Assembly: GCF_033843645.1 (NCBI RefSeq)
Contig: NZ_JAWXVZ010000001.1
Span: 248,001-312,000 of the forward strand
Length of the DNA stretch: 64,000 nucleotides
Direction: 5' to 3'
Origin: Pseudovibrio zosterae
Lineage (GTDB): Bacteria > Pseudomonadota > Alphaproteobacteria > Rhizobiales > Stappiaceae
The stretch's first letter is position 1, and every line of letters starts with the position of its first letter. The notes under the pieces were generated by a model. That model worked only from the letters and a program-made list of their open reading frames with translations. It searched no databases and had not been told where the DNA came from. The position numbers were made by a program, and so were the translations under genes. Positions 33,974 to 42,884 of the stretch are shown here, piece after piece.

Positions 33974-35029
33974 GTGACGCAGCTACGGCTCACCGACCTT
34001 TCCAAGGAATTTTCCGATCAAGTTGCCGTTCGCGCCGTGAACCTCTCCATTAAAGCGGCAGAGTTCATTGTGCTCCTCGGCCCCTCTGGTTGTGGCAAGA
34101 CCACCACCTTGCGCATGATTGGCGGCCTGGAAACGCCGAGCGCAGGCGCCATCCTGTTCGATGGGGAAGACATGACCAGCGTCCCGGTGCAGCACCGCCA
34201 CGTGGGGCTGGTGTCGCAGCGCTTCAACTTGTTCCCGCACATGCGTGTTTACGACAATGTTGCCTTTGGCTTGTCGGTGCGCGGTGTCCCCGCCTCAAAG
34301 ATCAAGGAGCAAGTACACCACATGCTGGAGGCCGTGCAGCTTTCAGAGTATGCGGACCGTTTTCCCTCCCAACTTTCGGGCGGACAAATGCAGCGTGTGG
34401 CCATTGCGCGTACGTTGGTCACTTGTCCCAAGGTGCTCCTTTTGGATGAGCCCTTTGCCAGCTTGGACACGTCCTTGCGTACCGAGATGCGCAGCTTTTT
34501 AAAGCAGCTGCAGCGCGACTTGGGCATGACCACGGTGCTGGTGACCCATGATCAAGTGGAGGCCATGGATTTGGCAGACCGGATCGCCGTGATGTTTGAC
34601 GGCGAGCTGGCCCAGCTTGGAACGCCGCAACAGGTTTACCATCACCCGAAATCGGAGCGCGTCGCGCGCTTCATGGGGCATTCGAATATCTTTGAATGCA
34701 CAGTGCTCGCGGAAGAAAAGATTGAAACGCCATTCGGCCCTCTGGACGCCAGCACAAATGGAGCTGCAGCCGGGCGGAGCAGAGCCATGGTGCGCTATGA
34801 AGCCATTGAACTGGCCGAACCTTCAGACCACTCTTCGGCGCAATGCCAGATCAACAGGCTGTCCGGCACCGTAGAGACCGTCGAATTCTTGGGGGCTGTA
34901 ACACGCTGCGCCGTACAAGTTGGCGCTCACCGTCTTGTCATGGACCAGCCCTCCACCAGGGTTCTGGAAGTGGGGCAACCCGTCAATTTGCAAATTCATC
35001 GGGATCACATTGGAGTTTTGTCTAGGTAA
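33974..35029 (+). CDS. ABC transporter ATP-binding protein
   Basis: A 351-residue ATPase. Walker A GPSGCGKTT, Q-loop SQRFNLFPHM, signature LSGGQMQR, Walker B VLLLDEPF and H-loop VTHDQ are intact, followed by a TOBE-type domain (about 270-350). This is the architecture of polyamine/iron/sulfate importers. I prefer the GTG at 33974 because GGGAGG at 33963-33968 is well spaced for it and overlaps the other GTG at 33968. It is the first gene of a four-gene transporter operon. Confidence 0.94.
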   Translation: MTQLRLTDLSKEFSDQVAVRAVNLSIKAAEFIVLLGPSGCGKTTTLRMIGGLETPSAGAILFDGEDMTSVPVQHRHVGLVSQRFNLFPHMRVYDNVAFGLSVRGVPASKIKEQVHHMLEAVQLSEYADRFPSQLSGGQMQRVAIARTLVTCPKVLLLDEPFASLDTSLRTEMRSFLKQLQRDLGMTTVLVTHDQVEAMDLADRIAVMFDGELAQLGTPQQVYHHPKSERVARFMGHSNIFECTVLAEEKIETPFGPLDASTNGAAAGRSRAMVRYEAIELAEPSDHSSAQCQINRLSGTVETVEFLGAVTRCAVQVGAHRLVMDQPSTRVLEVGQPVNLQIHRDHIGVLSR

Positions 35030-35072
35030 GGGTGCTTGGGACACCTTCAGACAACAATCATGGGGAGTATCA

Positions 35073-36425
35073 ATGAAGAACTTGAAGAAAATCGGATGGA
35101 GCGCCGTGCTTCTGACCGCGCTGCTGGGCACCACGACCGCGCACGCAATGGATGACGCCGAGTTCCGGTCTCAGTTTCTCTCCGGCTCGATGGACTGGAG
35201 CGAGGTGACAAAGCGGGCGCAGGACGAAGGCACCGTAAACTTCTACTACTGGGGTGGCAGCGATATCATCAATCTCTGGATTGATCAGGTAGCCAAGCCT
35301 GCTCTGGCCGAAGAAGGCGTCACCCTCAATCCGGTGCGCATCACCGCCACCAAGGATACTGTTGACGTGATCCTTGCTCAGCTTGCTTCTGGCAAAGGCG
35401 AGGGAGAGGGCTCCGTGGACATGCTATGGGTCAACGGCGAGAATTTCTTCACGCTCAAGCAACAAGGTGCGCTTTGGGGCAGCTTTGCAGACAAGCTTCC
35501 AAACTCCGTGAACTTCGAATGGGACAACGCTGACCCGCGCGCGCAGCTCAACCTCAGCGATTTTGGCACGGCGACTGACCGCATGGAGATGCCATGGTCC
35601 GGCGAGCAGTATGTCTGTGCCGTCGACCGCGCTCATGTATCTCAAGAGGAAACCCCTGCCACCTTCGAAGATCTGAAGGCGTATCTGGAACAGAACCCGG
35701 GCAAGTTCGCCTATGTGAAGCCGCCGCATTATCTGGGCAACACATTTGTGCAGTCCGTGCTTTATGCGCACAATCCGGAGGGCACGGGTGCCGAGCCGTT
35801 CCAGCTCTCGCTTGAGGAGCTTGGTGCAGACAAGCTTGCAACGCTGATCGAGCCGGGCTTCGCATACCTGAAGGAAATCGAACCACTCCTTTTGGGTGGG
35901 CCGCAGGGCAACCCACGCTATCCAGAGGGCCCCTCCGAGCTGGACAATCTGTTCCTGAACTCCGAGGTGCACTTCAACTGCAAGTTCGGTCTTTATGGTG
36001 TCTATGCGGGTTTGATTACCGGCACTTACCCGGAAACAGCGGAGGAAATGATTTTCCCAGCGGGCAACATGATCAAGAACAAGAGCTATCTTGCCATTCC
36101 GCTTAACAGTCCGAACTCGGCTGCGGCCTTGGTCGCAATCAACTACTTCTCTTCCGTTGCCTCTCAAGCTGCCATGATGAAACAGGCAGGCATGCCGGCT
36201 GGGCTGGATACCTGGAAGCTTACAGAAGCGGATCAAGCCATCATCAATGAAGCCGCCCCGCCGCACTACGGTGTGACGCAGGCAGAGTTTGACGCCAACA
36301 TCGCGCCAGACACCAACGCCAGCCTCGTGGACGTCATTGAAGGCACATGGCTTGAGGTGATCGAGCGCGGGTCGGACAAGCCAATCAAGGATGTGGTGGC
36401 CGAAGTGGTCGCCAATCTGAAGTAA
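35073..36425 (+). CDS. ABC transporter substrate-binding protein (YnjB-like)
   Basis: A 450-residue periplasmic binding protein. The signal peptide (about 1-26, MKNLKKIGWSAVLLTALLG, cleavage near AHA-M) follows a GGGGAG site; the frame upstream to 34920 is inside the ATPase gene and rejected. NFYYWGGSDIINLWID and DMLWVNGENFFTLKQQGALWG match the YnjB-type family. E. coli YnjBCD has no firmly assigned substrate. The 44-bp spacing from the ATPase gene and the downstream permeases show one operon. Confidence 0.92.
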   Translation: MKNLKKIGWSAVLLTALLGTTTAHAMDDAEFRSQFLSGSMDWSEVTKRAQDEGTVNFYYWGGSDIINLWIDQVAKPALAEEGVTLNPVRITATKDTVDVILAQLASGKGEGEGSVDMLWVNGENFFTLKQQGALWGSFADKLPNSVNFEWDNADPRAQLNLSDFGTATDRMEMPWSGEQYVCAVDRAHVSQEETPATFEDLKAYLEQNPGKFAYVKPPHYLGNTFVQSVLYAHNPEGTGAEPFQLSLEELGADKLATLIEPGFAYLKEIEPLLLGGPQGNPRYPEGPSELDNLFLNSEVHFNCKFGLYGVYAGLITGTYPETAEEMIFPAGNMIKNKSYLAIPLNSPNSAAALVAINYFSSVASQAAMMKQAGMPAGLDTWKLTEADQAIINEAAPPHYGVTQAEFDANIAPDTNASLVDVIEGTWLEVIERGSDKPIKDVVAEVVANLK

Positions 36426-36471
36426 ACAAGAGGAGAGGGCGAGCATTGGCCTCGCCCCTTCATTCCCTGAG

Positions 36472-37377
36472 ATGATCCAGCACGACCGCCCCACTTCACA
36501 CCGCCAACCTTTAAGCCTTCGGGAAAAGCTCCAGCTTGCCCCGTTGCTTCTGGTCATGCTGGGTCTGTTTGGCGGTGCGCTTGTGCTTGGTCTGCTTCAA
36601 AGCTTCGGTTTTGCGCCTTGGTTCGGCATCAACGAGTTTCCCAACCCCGACTACTTCGTGGCACTATGGTCTTCGCCGGATTTCTGGCTTTCCCTTGGGC
36701 TCACGCTCTACTACGGCGTCGTTTCAACGCTGTTGGGGCTGATCATCTCTGTGCCGCTGGCGTTGGCGTTCGAGCGTCGCTTTCGCGGCTCAAAGGTGCT
36801 TTTGGCCGTCTCGCGTTTGCCGCTTATGGTTCCGTACAGTGTTGGGATCGCTCTTGCGTTGATCATGCTGGGGAACGGCGGCATCATTTCCCGTCTTGCG
36901 GCCAGCTTGGGCCTTATTTCAGATCCCGGCGCGTTCCCGGCCATCCTGCACAGCCATTGGGGCTGGGGCATCATTGCCGTTTATGTCTGGAAGCAGGTGC
37001 CGTTCATGACCATGGCCATTCTGGCTGTTCTTTTGGGGCTCGGTCAGGGCACACGGGAAGCGGCTATGGTCCTTGGGGCCCGCACGCATCAGGTATTCTG
37101 GCGAGTAACGCTCCCTCAGCTCATGCCCGGCATCGTCTCCGCCTCTCTCATCTGTTTTGCCTTCAATGTCGGCGCGTTCGAAGCCCCGTTCATCCTTGGC
37201 GGCGGCTATCCGGAAACACTTCCCGTGTTGGCATGGCGTTACTTCAACGACGCCAACTACGTCTATCAGCTGCAGGGCATGGCGGTAATTGTCTCGCTCA
37301 CGCTGGTTTCCGGGGCCATTTTGGCAGGTTACCTGTTTGCCTATCGCCGCTTTGAACGCAAACGGGGGCGCCTTTGA
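36472..37377 (+). CDS. ABC transporter permease, first subunit
   Basis: A 301-residue inner-membrane permease with about six transmembrane segments and the ATPase-docking loop REAAMVLGARTHQVFWRVTLPQLMPG (EAA motif: E-A-A-x3-G-A). It corresponds to the N-terminal half of the fused E. coli YnjC. Its stop overlaps the next permease start by four bases (ATGA), so the two are made together as a heterodimer. Confidence 0.93.
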   Translation: MIQHDRPTSHRQPLSLREKLQLAPLLLVMLGLFGGALVLGLLQSFGFAPWFGINEFPNPDYFVALWSSPDFWLSLGLTLYYGVVSTLLGLIISVPLALAFERRFRGSKVLLAVSRLPLMVPYSVGIALALIMLGNGGIISRLAASLGLISDPGAFPAILHSHWGWGIIAVYVWKQVPFMTMAILAVLLGLGQGTREAAMVLGARTHQVFWRVTLPQLMPGIVSASLICFAFNVGAFEAPFILGGGYPETLPVLAWRYFNDANYVYQLQGMAVIVSLTLVSGAILAGYLFAYRRFERKRGRL

Positions 37378-38225
37378 TGGCCAGCGCAAGCCTTCGCTCT
37401 CTCACCTTTGGGCAGAAGCTGCTCATTCTCGCCGTGCTTGCCTTTACCATTGGGCCGTTCGCACCGCTCATCATCCAGAGCCTTGCGTTCCGCTGGGCAT
37501 GGCCAGACCTGCTGCCTTCCGTCTGGTGGCTCGAACAACGGCAGATTTCGCCGTTTCCCTTGGCGTGGGATTATGTGCTGTCGCCCACCTCAAAGGTGCT
37601 TGAAGCAACCGTGAACACCATCGGCATCGGTGTTGCTGTATCGTTGCTCTGCCTGCTCATTTGCCTGCCCGCCGCGCGGGTTCTGGCAAGAGCAAACTTC
37701 CGCGGCAAGAAGCGTCTGGAGTTCTTTCTGTCACTTCCGTTGCTGGTGCCGGAAGCCGCCATCGGCATTGCGCTTTTGATGATCTTTACGGGGTTGGGCC
37801 TATCAGGCACGTATGTTGGGGTCATCATCGTCCACCTCATTCCCACCGTGCCTTACATGGTGCGCATGCTCACCGCCGTGTATCAGGGGCTGGATCAAGG
37901 CTTTGAGGACAATGCCCGCGTCCTCGGCGCCAACGATTGGCAAGTGCTCACCCGTGTCACCTTGCCCATGCTTATGCCCGGGGTGCTTGCCGGGGCGCTC
38001 TTTACTTTCCTTGTGTCAACGAACCTGTTTTTGCTCACATTCTTCATCGGGCAGGGCAGCATCGTCACTCTGCCGACCCTTTTGTTCTCGCAGATATCTG
38101 GCGGGGCCATGGGCGCAACGGCGGCAGGCATCGCGCTGGTGGCGTCCTTGCCGGGGCTCATCCTGCTCGTGCTCTCGGACCGGTTGATCCGAGAAGAAGC
38201 TTTTGCCCTTGGAATTGGCGAATAG
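37374..38225 (+). CDS. ABC transporter permease, second subunit
   Basis: A 283-residue permease with six predicted membrane segments and the EAA-type loop, seen as EDNARVLGANDWQVLTRVTL. It pairs with the preceding permease. In this organism the YnjC-like permease is split in two genes. It is convergent with the next gene, 10 bp apart, and no terminator is seen. Confidence 0.93.
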   Translation: MMASASLRSLTFGQKLLILAVLAFTIGPFAPLIIQSLAFRWAWPDLLPSVWWLEQRQISPFPLAWDYVLSPTSKVLEATVNTIGIGVAVSLLCLLICLPAARVLARANFRGKKRLEFFLSLPLLVPEAAIGIALLMIFTGLGLSGTYVGVIIVHLIPTVPYMVRMLTAVYQGLDQGFEDNARVLGANDWQVLTRVTLPMLMPGVLAGALFTFLVSTNLFLLTFFIGQGSIVTLPTLLFSQISGGAMGATAAGIALVASLPGLILLVLSDRLIREEAFALGIGE

Positions 38226-38235
38226 AGGCTGCGCT

Positions 38236-39207
38236 TCAGGCCCGCGCTGGGCGGTAGAAGAAGCGCTCGAACAGCTGCTCAGGCAGCAACAGCATCAAGC
38301 GGCTGATGAGGATCATCGCAATCACGGTAAACACAAATCGGCCGATCAAGACACCGGAATAGTGGCCGCCAAACGCCATCATCACCAACGGATCCTCAAT
38401 CAGGCCGTGGCACAGCCCCATGAAGCTGACGGAAAGCACAACGTCCCGAGAGCTTAAATTGCCAGCTTGCGCTTCCCGAATGATCAGGCCGCCACCGTAA
38501 GAAAGGCCGAGCAATACACCAATCATGGTGACGTTGGTCGCCTTTGGGCTGATGCCCATCAAGCTCAAAAGCGGTGCAAACAAGCGGGTCAATAGGCCGG
38601 TGATGCCTGTTACTTCCAGTAGCTTCAGGAAGATGATCAACGCCAGAATGATCCAGAACAGGGAGAACAGCAAAGAAGCGCTGGACCATGCCCACTGCAA
38701 CCATGTCTCGTCAGCTTGCGGCACCACTGGCAACCAGCTCAGGTCCAAGGGCTGCTGCAGCCAGTCGCCCCAAGCGTAGATAAGGTTCAGCACCACGCCG
38801 TAGGCCATGCCCACCACCAGTCTCAGGCCGGAAGAAAAGATAAAGCTTACGCCTGCTTTGCGCGAGATGCCTTGTTCAAGGGGAAGTGCGTGAGCAATCA
38901 GCACCATGGACAACAGCACTGTAACCTGCGCAACGGTCAGCTCCATTCCGGGCAGCAGGCCCATCATGGCGGCCAGCGCACCATAGTTGTTCACCAGAAG
39001 GCCCGTGGCGAACACGAGACCCGTTTCTGCTGGCAGACCGGCTATGCCCATCACGGGGCTGAGAAAGCTTGCCAGATGCTCAACAGCGCCAAACTCGATC
39101 GCAATGCGTACAAGGATCATGATTGGCACCATTACCTTCACCATATCGATGAACAGGCGAATGGCATCCTTGCCGAGCTTGAAGGCGGTGAGAATGAAAA
39201 CGTTCAT
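38236..39207 (-). CDS. Nucleoside-recognition (Gate) domain membrane protein
   Basis: A 323-residue membrane protein with about nine hydrophobic segments. Two Gate-like repeats are visible: FIDMVKVMVPIMILVRIAIEFG with LVNNYGALAAMMGLLPG, and IIFLKLLEVTGITGLLTRLF with GLSYGGGLIIREAQAG. The family includes spore-maturation SpmA/B and YjiH proteins; its transport substrate, if any, is unknown. It stands alone, tail to tail with the ABC operon. It could move a metabolite linked to neighbouring arginine genes, but nothing shows this. Confidence 0.85.
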   Translation of the reverse strand: MNVFILTAFKLGKDAIRLFIDMVKVMVPIMILVRIAIEFGAVEHLASFLSPVMGIAGLPAETGLVFATGLLVNNYGALAAMMGLLPGMELTVAQVTVLLSMVLIAHALPLEQGISRKAGVSFIFSSGLRLVVGMAYGVVLNLIYAWGDWLQQPLDLSWLPVVPQADETWLQWAWSSASLLFSLFWIILALIIFLKLLEVTGITGLLTRLFAPLLSLMGISPKATNVTMIGVLLGLSYGGGLIIREAQAGNLSSRDVVLSVSFMGLCHGLIEDPLVMMAFGGHYSGVLIGRFVFTVIAMILISRLMLLLPEQLFERFFYRPARA

Positions 39208-39268
39208 GGGTAAGCATCCGGCTGGAGATGACCTAAGGAAGGATGCCTAGCTGTAAAGAAGGGCAAAG

Positions 39269-39300
39269 AAAATCGCAAGCCGCCGGCGCTTGCGATTTTT
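39269..39300 (-). terminator. Bidirectional terminator after ornithine cyclodeaminase
   Basis: AAAATCGCAAGC pairs with GCTTGCGATTTT around the 7-base loop CGCCGGC. A tract on one side and T tract on the other make it work on either strand; it most likely ends the arginase-ornithine cyclodeaminase operon. Confidence 0.8.
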
Positions 39301-39375
39301 ACCGGCAAGCCGTGAGCTCACCTTAAGAACGGAGGCGCTCCGGAAGGGAACGAAGCGCCTCGCTAGGTGTTGAGA

Positions 39376-40425
39376 TCAACTGCCGTTTTCAACGGCCAGT
39401 TTTGGGCCTACGGGTTTCGTCAGCAGGCCAAACAAGTCGCGGGGATCGGCAGGGTCGGCCACCATGTCCAGTGTGTCGAACAGGCCGGTCGCGATCGCCC
39501 GATCATGAAGGTAGCGTAGCGCCGAAAAATCTTCGGTTGCAAAGCCTACGGAATCGAACAGGGTGATTTGACGCTCATCGTCGCGGCCCTGTGCTTCGCC
39601 GCGCATCACTTGCCAAAGTTCGTTGACAGGGTAGTCCTCGTCCAGCTGCTGAATTTCACCCTCAATGCGGGTCTGTGGTGGGTATTCAACGAAGATCTTG
39701 GACTTCAGCAGCACGTCTTTGTGCAGCTCCGTCTTGCCCGGGCAGTCCCCGCCGATGGCGTTAATGTGCAGGGCGCTGCCAACCATGTTGTCGGTCAAGA
39801 TGGTTGCGTTCTGTTTGTCTGCGGTCACAGTGGTGATGATGTCCACCCCTGTCACAGCTTCTTCCGGGCTGCTGCAGGCAGTAAGGGTGAAACCCCGTCC
39901 ATTCAGGTTGCGGATCAGCTTTTCGGTGGCTTTCGGGTCAACATCATAGAGGCGTAGTTCGGTGATGCCGAGCAGCTCCTTGAATGCAATCGCCTGAAAC
40001 TCGGACTGCGCGCCGTTGCCGATCATCGCCATACTCTTGGAGCCCGGACGCGCCAGATGTTTTGCAGCCACCGCGGAAGTTGCTGCTGTACGCAGAGCCG
40101 TCAGCACGGTCATCTCGGAAAGCATCACCGGATAGCCCGTATCGACATCGGCGAGCAAGCCGAAAGCGGTAACGGTCTGTAGGCCTTCCTTGGTGTTCTT
40201 GGGATGGCCGTTCACATACTTGAAGGTGTAAAGCTCACCATCGCTTGTTGGCATCAGTTCGATCACGCCGACCTTGGAGTGGCTAGCAACACGCGGGATC
40301 TTGTCGAACAGTTCCCAGCGCTTGAAGTCTTCTTCAACATAATCGGCCAGCCCGTGCAGGAAGTCTTCAATTCCCTGACCGCGCACAATCTCCAGAATGT
40401 TGTCGACGCTTACGAATTTCACCAT
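39376..40425 (-). CDS. Ornithine cyclodeaminase
   Basis: A 349-residue enzyme of the OCD/mu-crystallin family, converting ornithine to proline and ammonia with bound NAD. The Rossmann segment is MAMIGNGAQSEFQAIAF; substrate loop motifs FKYVNGHPKNTKEGL, RTAATSAVAAKHLA and INAIGGDCPGKTEL (catalytic Asp) are visible. The ATG at 40425 with AAGGGA site is preferred over the longer frame that overlaps the arginase gene. It follows arginase by 19 bp, so arginine goes to ornithine and on to proline. Confidence 0.95.
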   Translation of the reverse strand: MVKFVSVDNILEIVRGQGIEDFLHGLADYVEEDFKRWELFDKIPRVASHSKVGVIELMPTSDGELYTFKYVNGHPKNTKEGLQTVTAFGLLADVDTGYPVMLSEMTVLTALRTAATSAVAAKHLARPGSKSMAMIGNGAQSEFQAIAFKELLGITELRLYDVDPKATEKLIRNLNGRGFTLTACSSPEEAVTGVDIITTVTADKQNATILTDNMVGSALHINAIGGDCPGKTELHKDVLLKSKIFVEYPPQTRIEGEIQQLDEDYPVNELWQVMRGEAQGRDDERQITLFDSVGFATEDFSALRYLHDRAIATGLFDTLDMVADPADPRDLFGLLTKPVGPKLAVENGS

Positions 40426-40444
40426 GTGCGGTTGTCCCTTCTTA

Positions 40445-41383
40445 TTAGAAATTTTCTGCGGCGCGCGTTTGCCGGTCAAGAATGCTCTTGCCGAACAAGC
40501 TGCTCACCAGATCAACCATCAAGCGGGCCGTGGTGCCGCTATGGTCGAGAAACGGGTTGAGCTCTACAAGGTCCAGTGATGAGACCAGTTTGTAATCATG
40601 CAGCAGTTCCATGATCAGGTGCGCCTCGCGGAAGGTCGCTCCCCCGGGCACAGTGGTGCCCACTGCCGGTGCAATCGCTGGATCGAGGAAGTCCACGTCC
40701 AGGCTCAGGTGCAGTTTGCCGTTGCTGGCTTTCACACGGTCAAGGAACGTGCGGAGCGGCTTGATGACGCCATTCTCGTCAATGCTGCGCATGTCATGGG
40801 CCAGAACGCCAACCTCTCGCAGGGTATCGCGCTCGGCGCGGTCAACAGAGCGCAGGCCCATCATGCATACGTTCTGCGGCTTCACCGGGTTTGCCAGTTT
40901 CGGCAGATAGGGCGTGAAATCCTTGCTTCCCGTGTAGTAGGCCGCTGGCGTGCCGTGCAGGTTGCCGCTCTCGGTGCTGTCCAGACTGTGAAAATCGGGG
41001 TGTGCATCCAGCCAGAGCACGAACTGTTCTCGCCCTTGTTCAGCCGTGTGCTGCGCCACACCTGACACCGTTCCGGCGGCCATGGAATGGTCCCCACCCA
41101 AGAAAATCGGGAGGGCCCCTTCACTCATGGCGTTGTACGCTGCTTCGTAAAGCACTTGGGTCCAGGCGCGATATTCTGCCAGATGGTGCACCTTCGGGTT
41201 CGTGTGCGAGAGTGGTTCCTGAACGGAAACACGGAGGTTTCCAAGGTCCTCAACATCAAAACCCAACGCCTGCAGATGGTTGGGCAGCTGCGCGGTACGA
41301 AAGGCATCGGGGCCCATGAGGCAGCCGCCCAAATGGGTGCCGGTCTGAATGGGGGCGCCTATCAAAAGGATCTTCTCAGACAT
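40445..41383 (-). CDS. rocF: Arginase
   Basis: A 312-residue dimanganese hydrolase making ornithine and urea from arginine. Metal ligands: GGDHSMAAG (His), DAHPDFHSLDSTESGNLHG (D-A-H-x-D) and SLDVDFLDPAIAPAVGT (D-x-D). VPGGATFREAH is the C-terminal family motif. Divergent from an Lrp regulator with 122 bp between, and first of the two-gene operon with ornithine cyclodeaminase. Confidence 0.96.
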   Translation of the reverse strand: MSEKILLIGAPIQTGTHLGGCLMGPDAFRTAQLPNHLQALGFDVEDLGNLRVSVQEPLSHTNPKVHHLAEYRAWTQVLYEAAYNAMSEGALPIFLGGDHSMAAGTVSGVAQHTAEQGREQFVLWLDAHPDFHSLDSTESGNLHGTPAAYYTGSKDFTPYLPKLANPVKPQNVCMMGLRSVDRAERDTLREVGVLAHDMRSIDENGVIKPLRTFLDRVKASNGKLHLSLDVDFLDPAIAPAVGTTVPGGATFREAHLIMELLHDYKLVSSLDLVELNPFLDHSGTTARLMVDLVSSLFGKSILDRQTRAAENF

Positions 41384-41446
41384 TCAGGGTCCTCTGGATA
41401 TTTTATCGTTGCGCCAATTATGCGCCTTCCAACGGCGGTAAAAAGA

Positions 41447-41459
41447 GATCATAATGATC
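41447..41459. promoter_or_regulatory. 13-bp palindrome in the arginase/Lrp control region
   Basis: GATCAT-A-ATGATC, a perfect inverted repeat, 64 bp before arginase and 47 bp before lrp. Candidate Lrp-family site. Confidence 0.5.
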
Positions 41460-41466
41460 ACAGTGA

Positions 41467-41481
41467 TGGCAAATATTGCCA
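41467..41481. promoter_or_regulatory. 15-bp palindrome in the arginase/Lrp control region
   Basis: TGGCAA-ATA-TTGCCA, a perfect inverted repeat, centre-to-centre 21 bp from the 13-bp palindrome. Two helical turns apart, as expected for multimeric Lrp/AsnC proteins. Confidence 0.5.
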
Positions 41482-41505
41482 AATTGATAAGGCTTTTTAC
41501 GCATT

Positions 41506-41982
41506 ATGGATGAGATAGATCGCCACTTGATAGCGTTACTACGTAGAAATGGGCGGGCAAGCGTGTCCGATCTGGCTATGGAGTTGAAGCTTGCGCGTGC
41601 AACCGTTCGCAGCCGCATGGAAAAGCTGCAAGAATCGGGCGAGATCCTTGGCTTCACTGTCGTTTTGAAGAATGACGTTTACGATCAGCCAGTTCGTGGC
41701 ATCATGGCGGTGCAGATCGAAGGCAAGGGCATGGACAAGATCGTCGCCCGTCTCAACACAATGCCGGAAATCTCCGCCGTTCACACCACCAACGGCAATT
41801 GGGATCTCATTTTGGAGATCAACACCAAGACATTGACCATTTTGGACGATGTGTTGAAGCGCATTCGCTCGATTGATGGTGTGGCGTCCAGTGAGACCAA
41901 CTTGCTGCTGACCACACGGCGCAGTTCGTTGAAAGCGTCGTCGCTTAAGTCTGACGGCTTTCATCTTACGGGTGGAGAGTAG
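41506..41982 (+). CDS. Lrp/AsnC family regulator
   Basis: A 158-residue regulator. The N-terminal helix-turn-helix is DEIDRHLIALLRRNGRASVSDLAMELKLARATVRSRMEKL, of which NGRASVSDLA and RATVRSRM are the marks; the C-terminal RAM domain (about 70-140) binds amino acids and oligomerises. It is divergent from arginase and by position is the activator of arginine catabolism, with arginine or ornithine as likely effector. Two palindromes in the shared region support direct control. Confidence 0.92.
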   Translation: MDEIDRHLIALLRRNGRASVSDLAMELKLARATVRSRMEKLQESGEILGFTVVLKNDVYDQPVRGIMAVQIEGKGMDKIVARLNTMPEISAVHTTNGNWDLILEINTKTLTILDDVLKRIRSIDGVASSETNLLLTTRRSSLKASSLKSDGFHLTGGE

Positions 41983-42035
41983 GAAGCAAGAGACTGGGCG
42001 CGTTCTGCGGTGCGGTCCGAACGACCTTGCGGCCT

Positions 42036-42677
42036 CTAGAACGCAGCCCAGTAGATCAGGAAAGGTGTTGGGTACACCGCGAACGACAGCAACGGCAAAA
42101 TGAAGTGCTGATTTTTCGCGATGTTCTTGCGCAGCAGGAAATAAGCGGGTGGGATCAGCAGAAACAAGACAATGCCAACCTTCACACTCTCTTCGTAGCT
42201 CGCTTTCAGGGCCTTGCTGTCAATGCGATGGAAACACGCGCAGACAACAGGGTAGGCCATAAGGAAATAGGCTGGCAGCAGGTAAACCCGGAAGTCCTCA
42301 GCCGCTGCCGGGATGATGCCGCCAAGCATCAAGGCACCCAGAGCGGAAATGACCGGGGCAAACACCATGATCCAGGCGAGCGAAGGCGCGACGTGCCGCG
42401 GGGGGCGGTTCGCCTCTTTCTCTGCTTTAGCCTCTTCATCTGCTTCGTGCAGCATATCGATGAGGCGATCTACCTCATAAACGCGGCGCCAGACAGGGCC
42501 GAGTTCACGTGACCAAACCTTCGTTGAACGGCTGATCTTTCCGGAGGTCAAGAGCTCCAGAAATTCCGGCTCCTCAAGAGGGCCGACATTTTCACCGTTT
42601 ACCTTATAGAACCAACGAACAGGCCTGCCCTCGCTGGGCAAATCGTTCTCGCTCACAGGGGGCGTCCTTGCGTTCAA
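42036..42677 (-). CDS. GYF_2 (DUF4339) domain membrane protein
   Basis: A protein of about 213 residues. The N-terminal GYF_2 domain contains WFYKVNGENVGPLEEPEFLELL and RSTKVWSRELGPVWRRV, the conserved W-x-Y...G-P-x-x-x-E pattern. Four hydrophobic segments fill the C-terminal half. Function unknown; GYF_2 proteins often bind proline-rich peptides. The start is uncertain: the best ribosome-binding site, AAGGAGG, is inside the longer frame and suits TTG 42677 (9-base spacing); ATGs at 42698 and 42719 have no such site. Confidence 0.8.
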   Translation of the reverse strand: MNARTPPVSENDLPSEGRPVRWFYKVNGENVGPLEEPEFLELLTSGKISRSTKVWSRELGPVWRRVYEVDRLIDMLHEADEEAKAEKEANRPPRHVAPSLAWIMVFAPVISALGALMLGGIIPAAAEDFRVYLLPAYFLMAYPVVCACFHRIDSKALKASYEESVKVGIVLFLLIPPAYFLLRKNIAKNQHFILPLLSFAVYPTPFLIYWAAF

Positions 42678-42884
42678 GGTCACCGTCCTCCTTCTCATCA
42701 GTAAGTCATGGCGATCCATTGTCGCCCGGTTCTATATTCCTACTGACGATGCACCATTTGGGAGCTTTTGCCCCATACTCTTATTATAGATCAGCACTTA
42801 TATTGTGCCGCAACAGGCCACTATTTACAACTAGTTGCCAAATGATCAAGGGGGACCATCGCGCCCATGGTGCATTTCCTCAAG

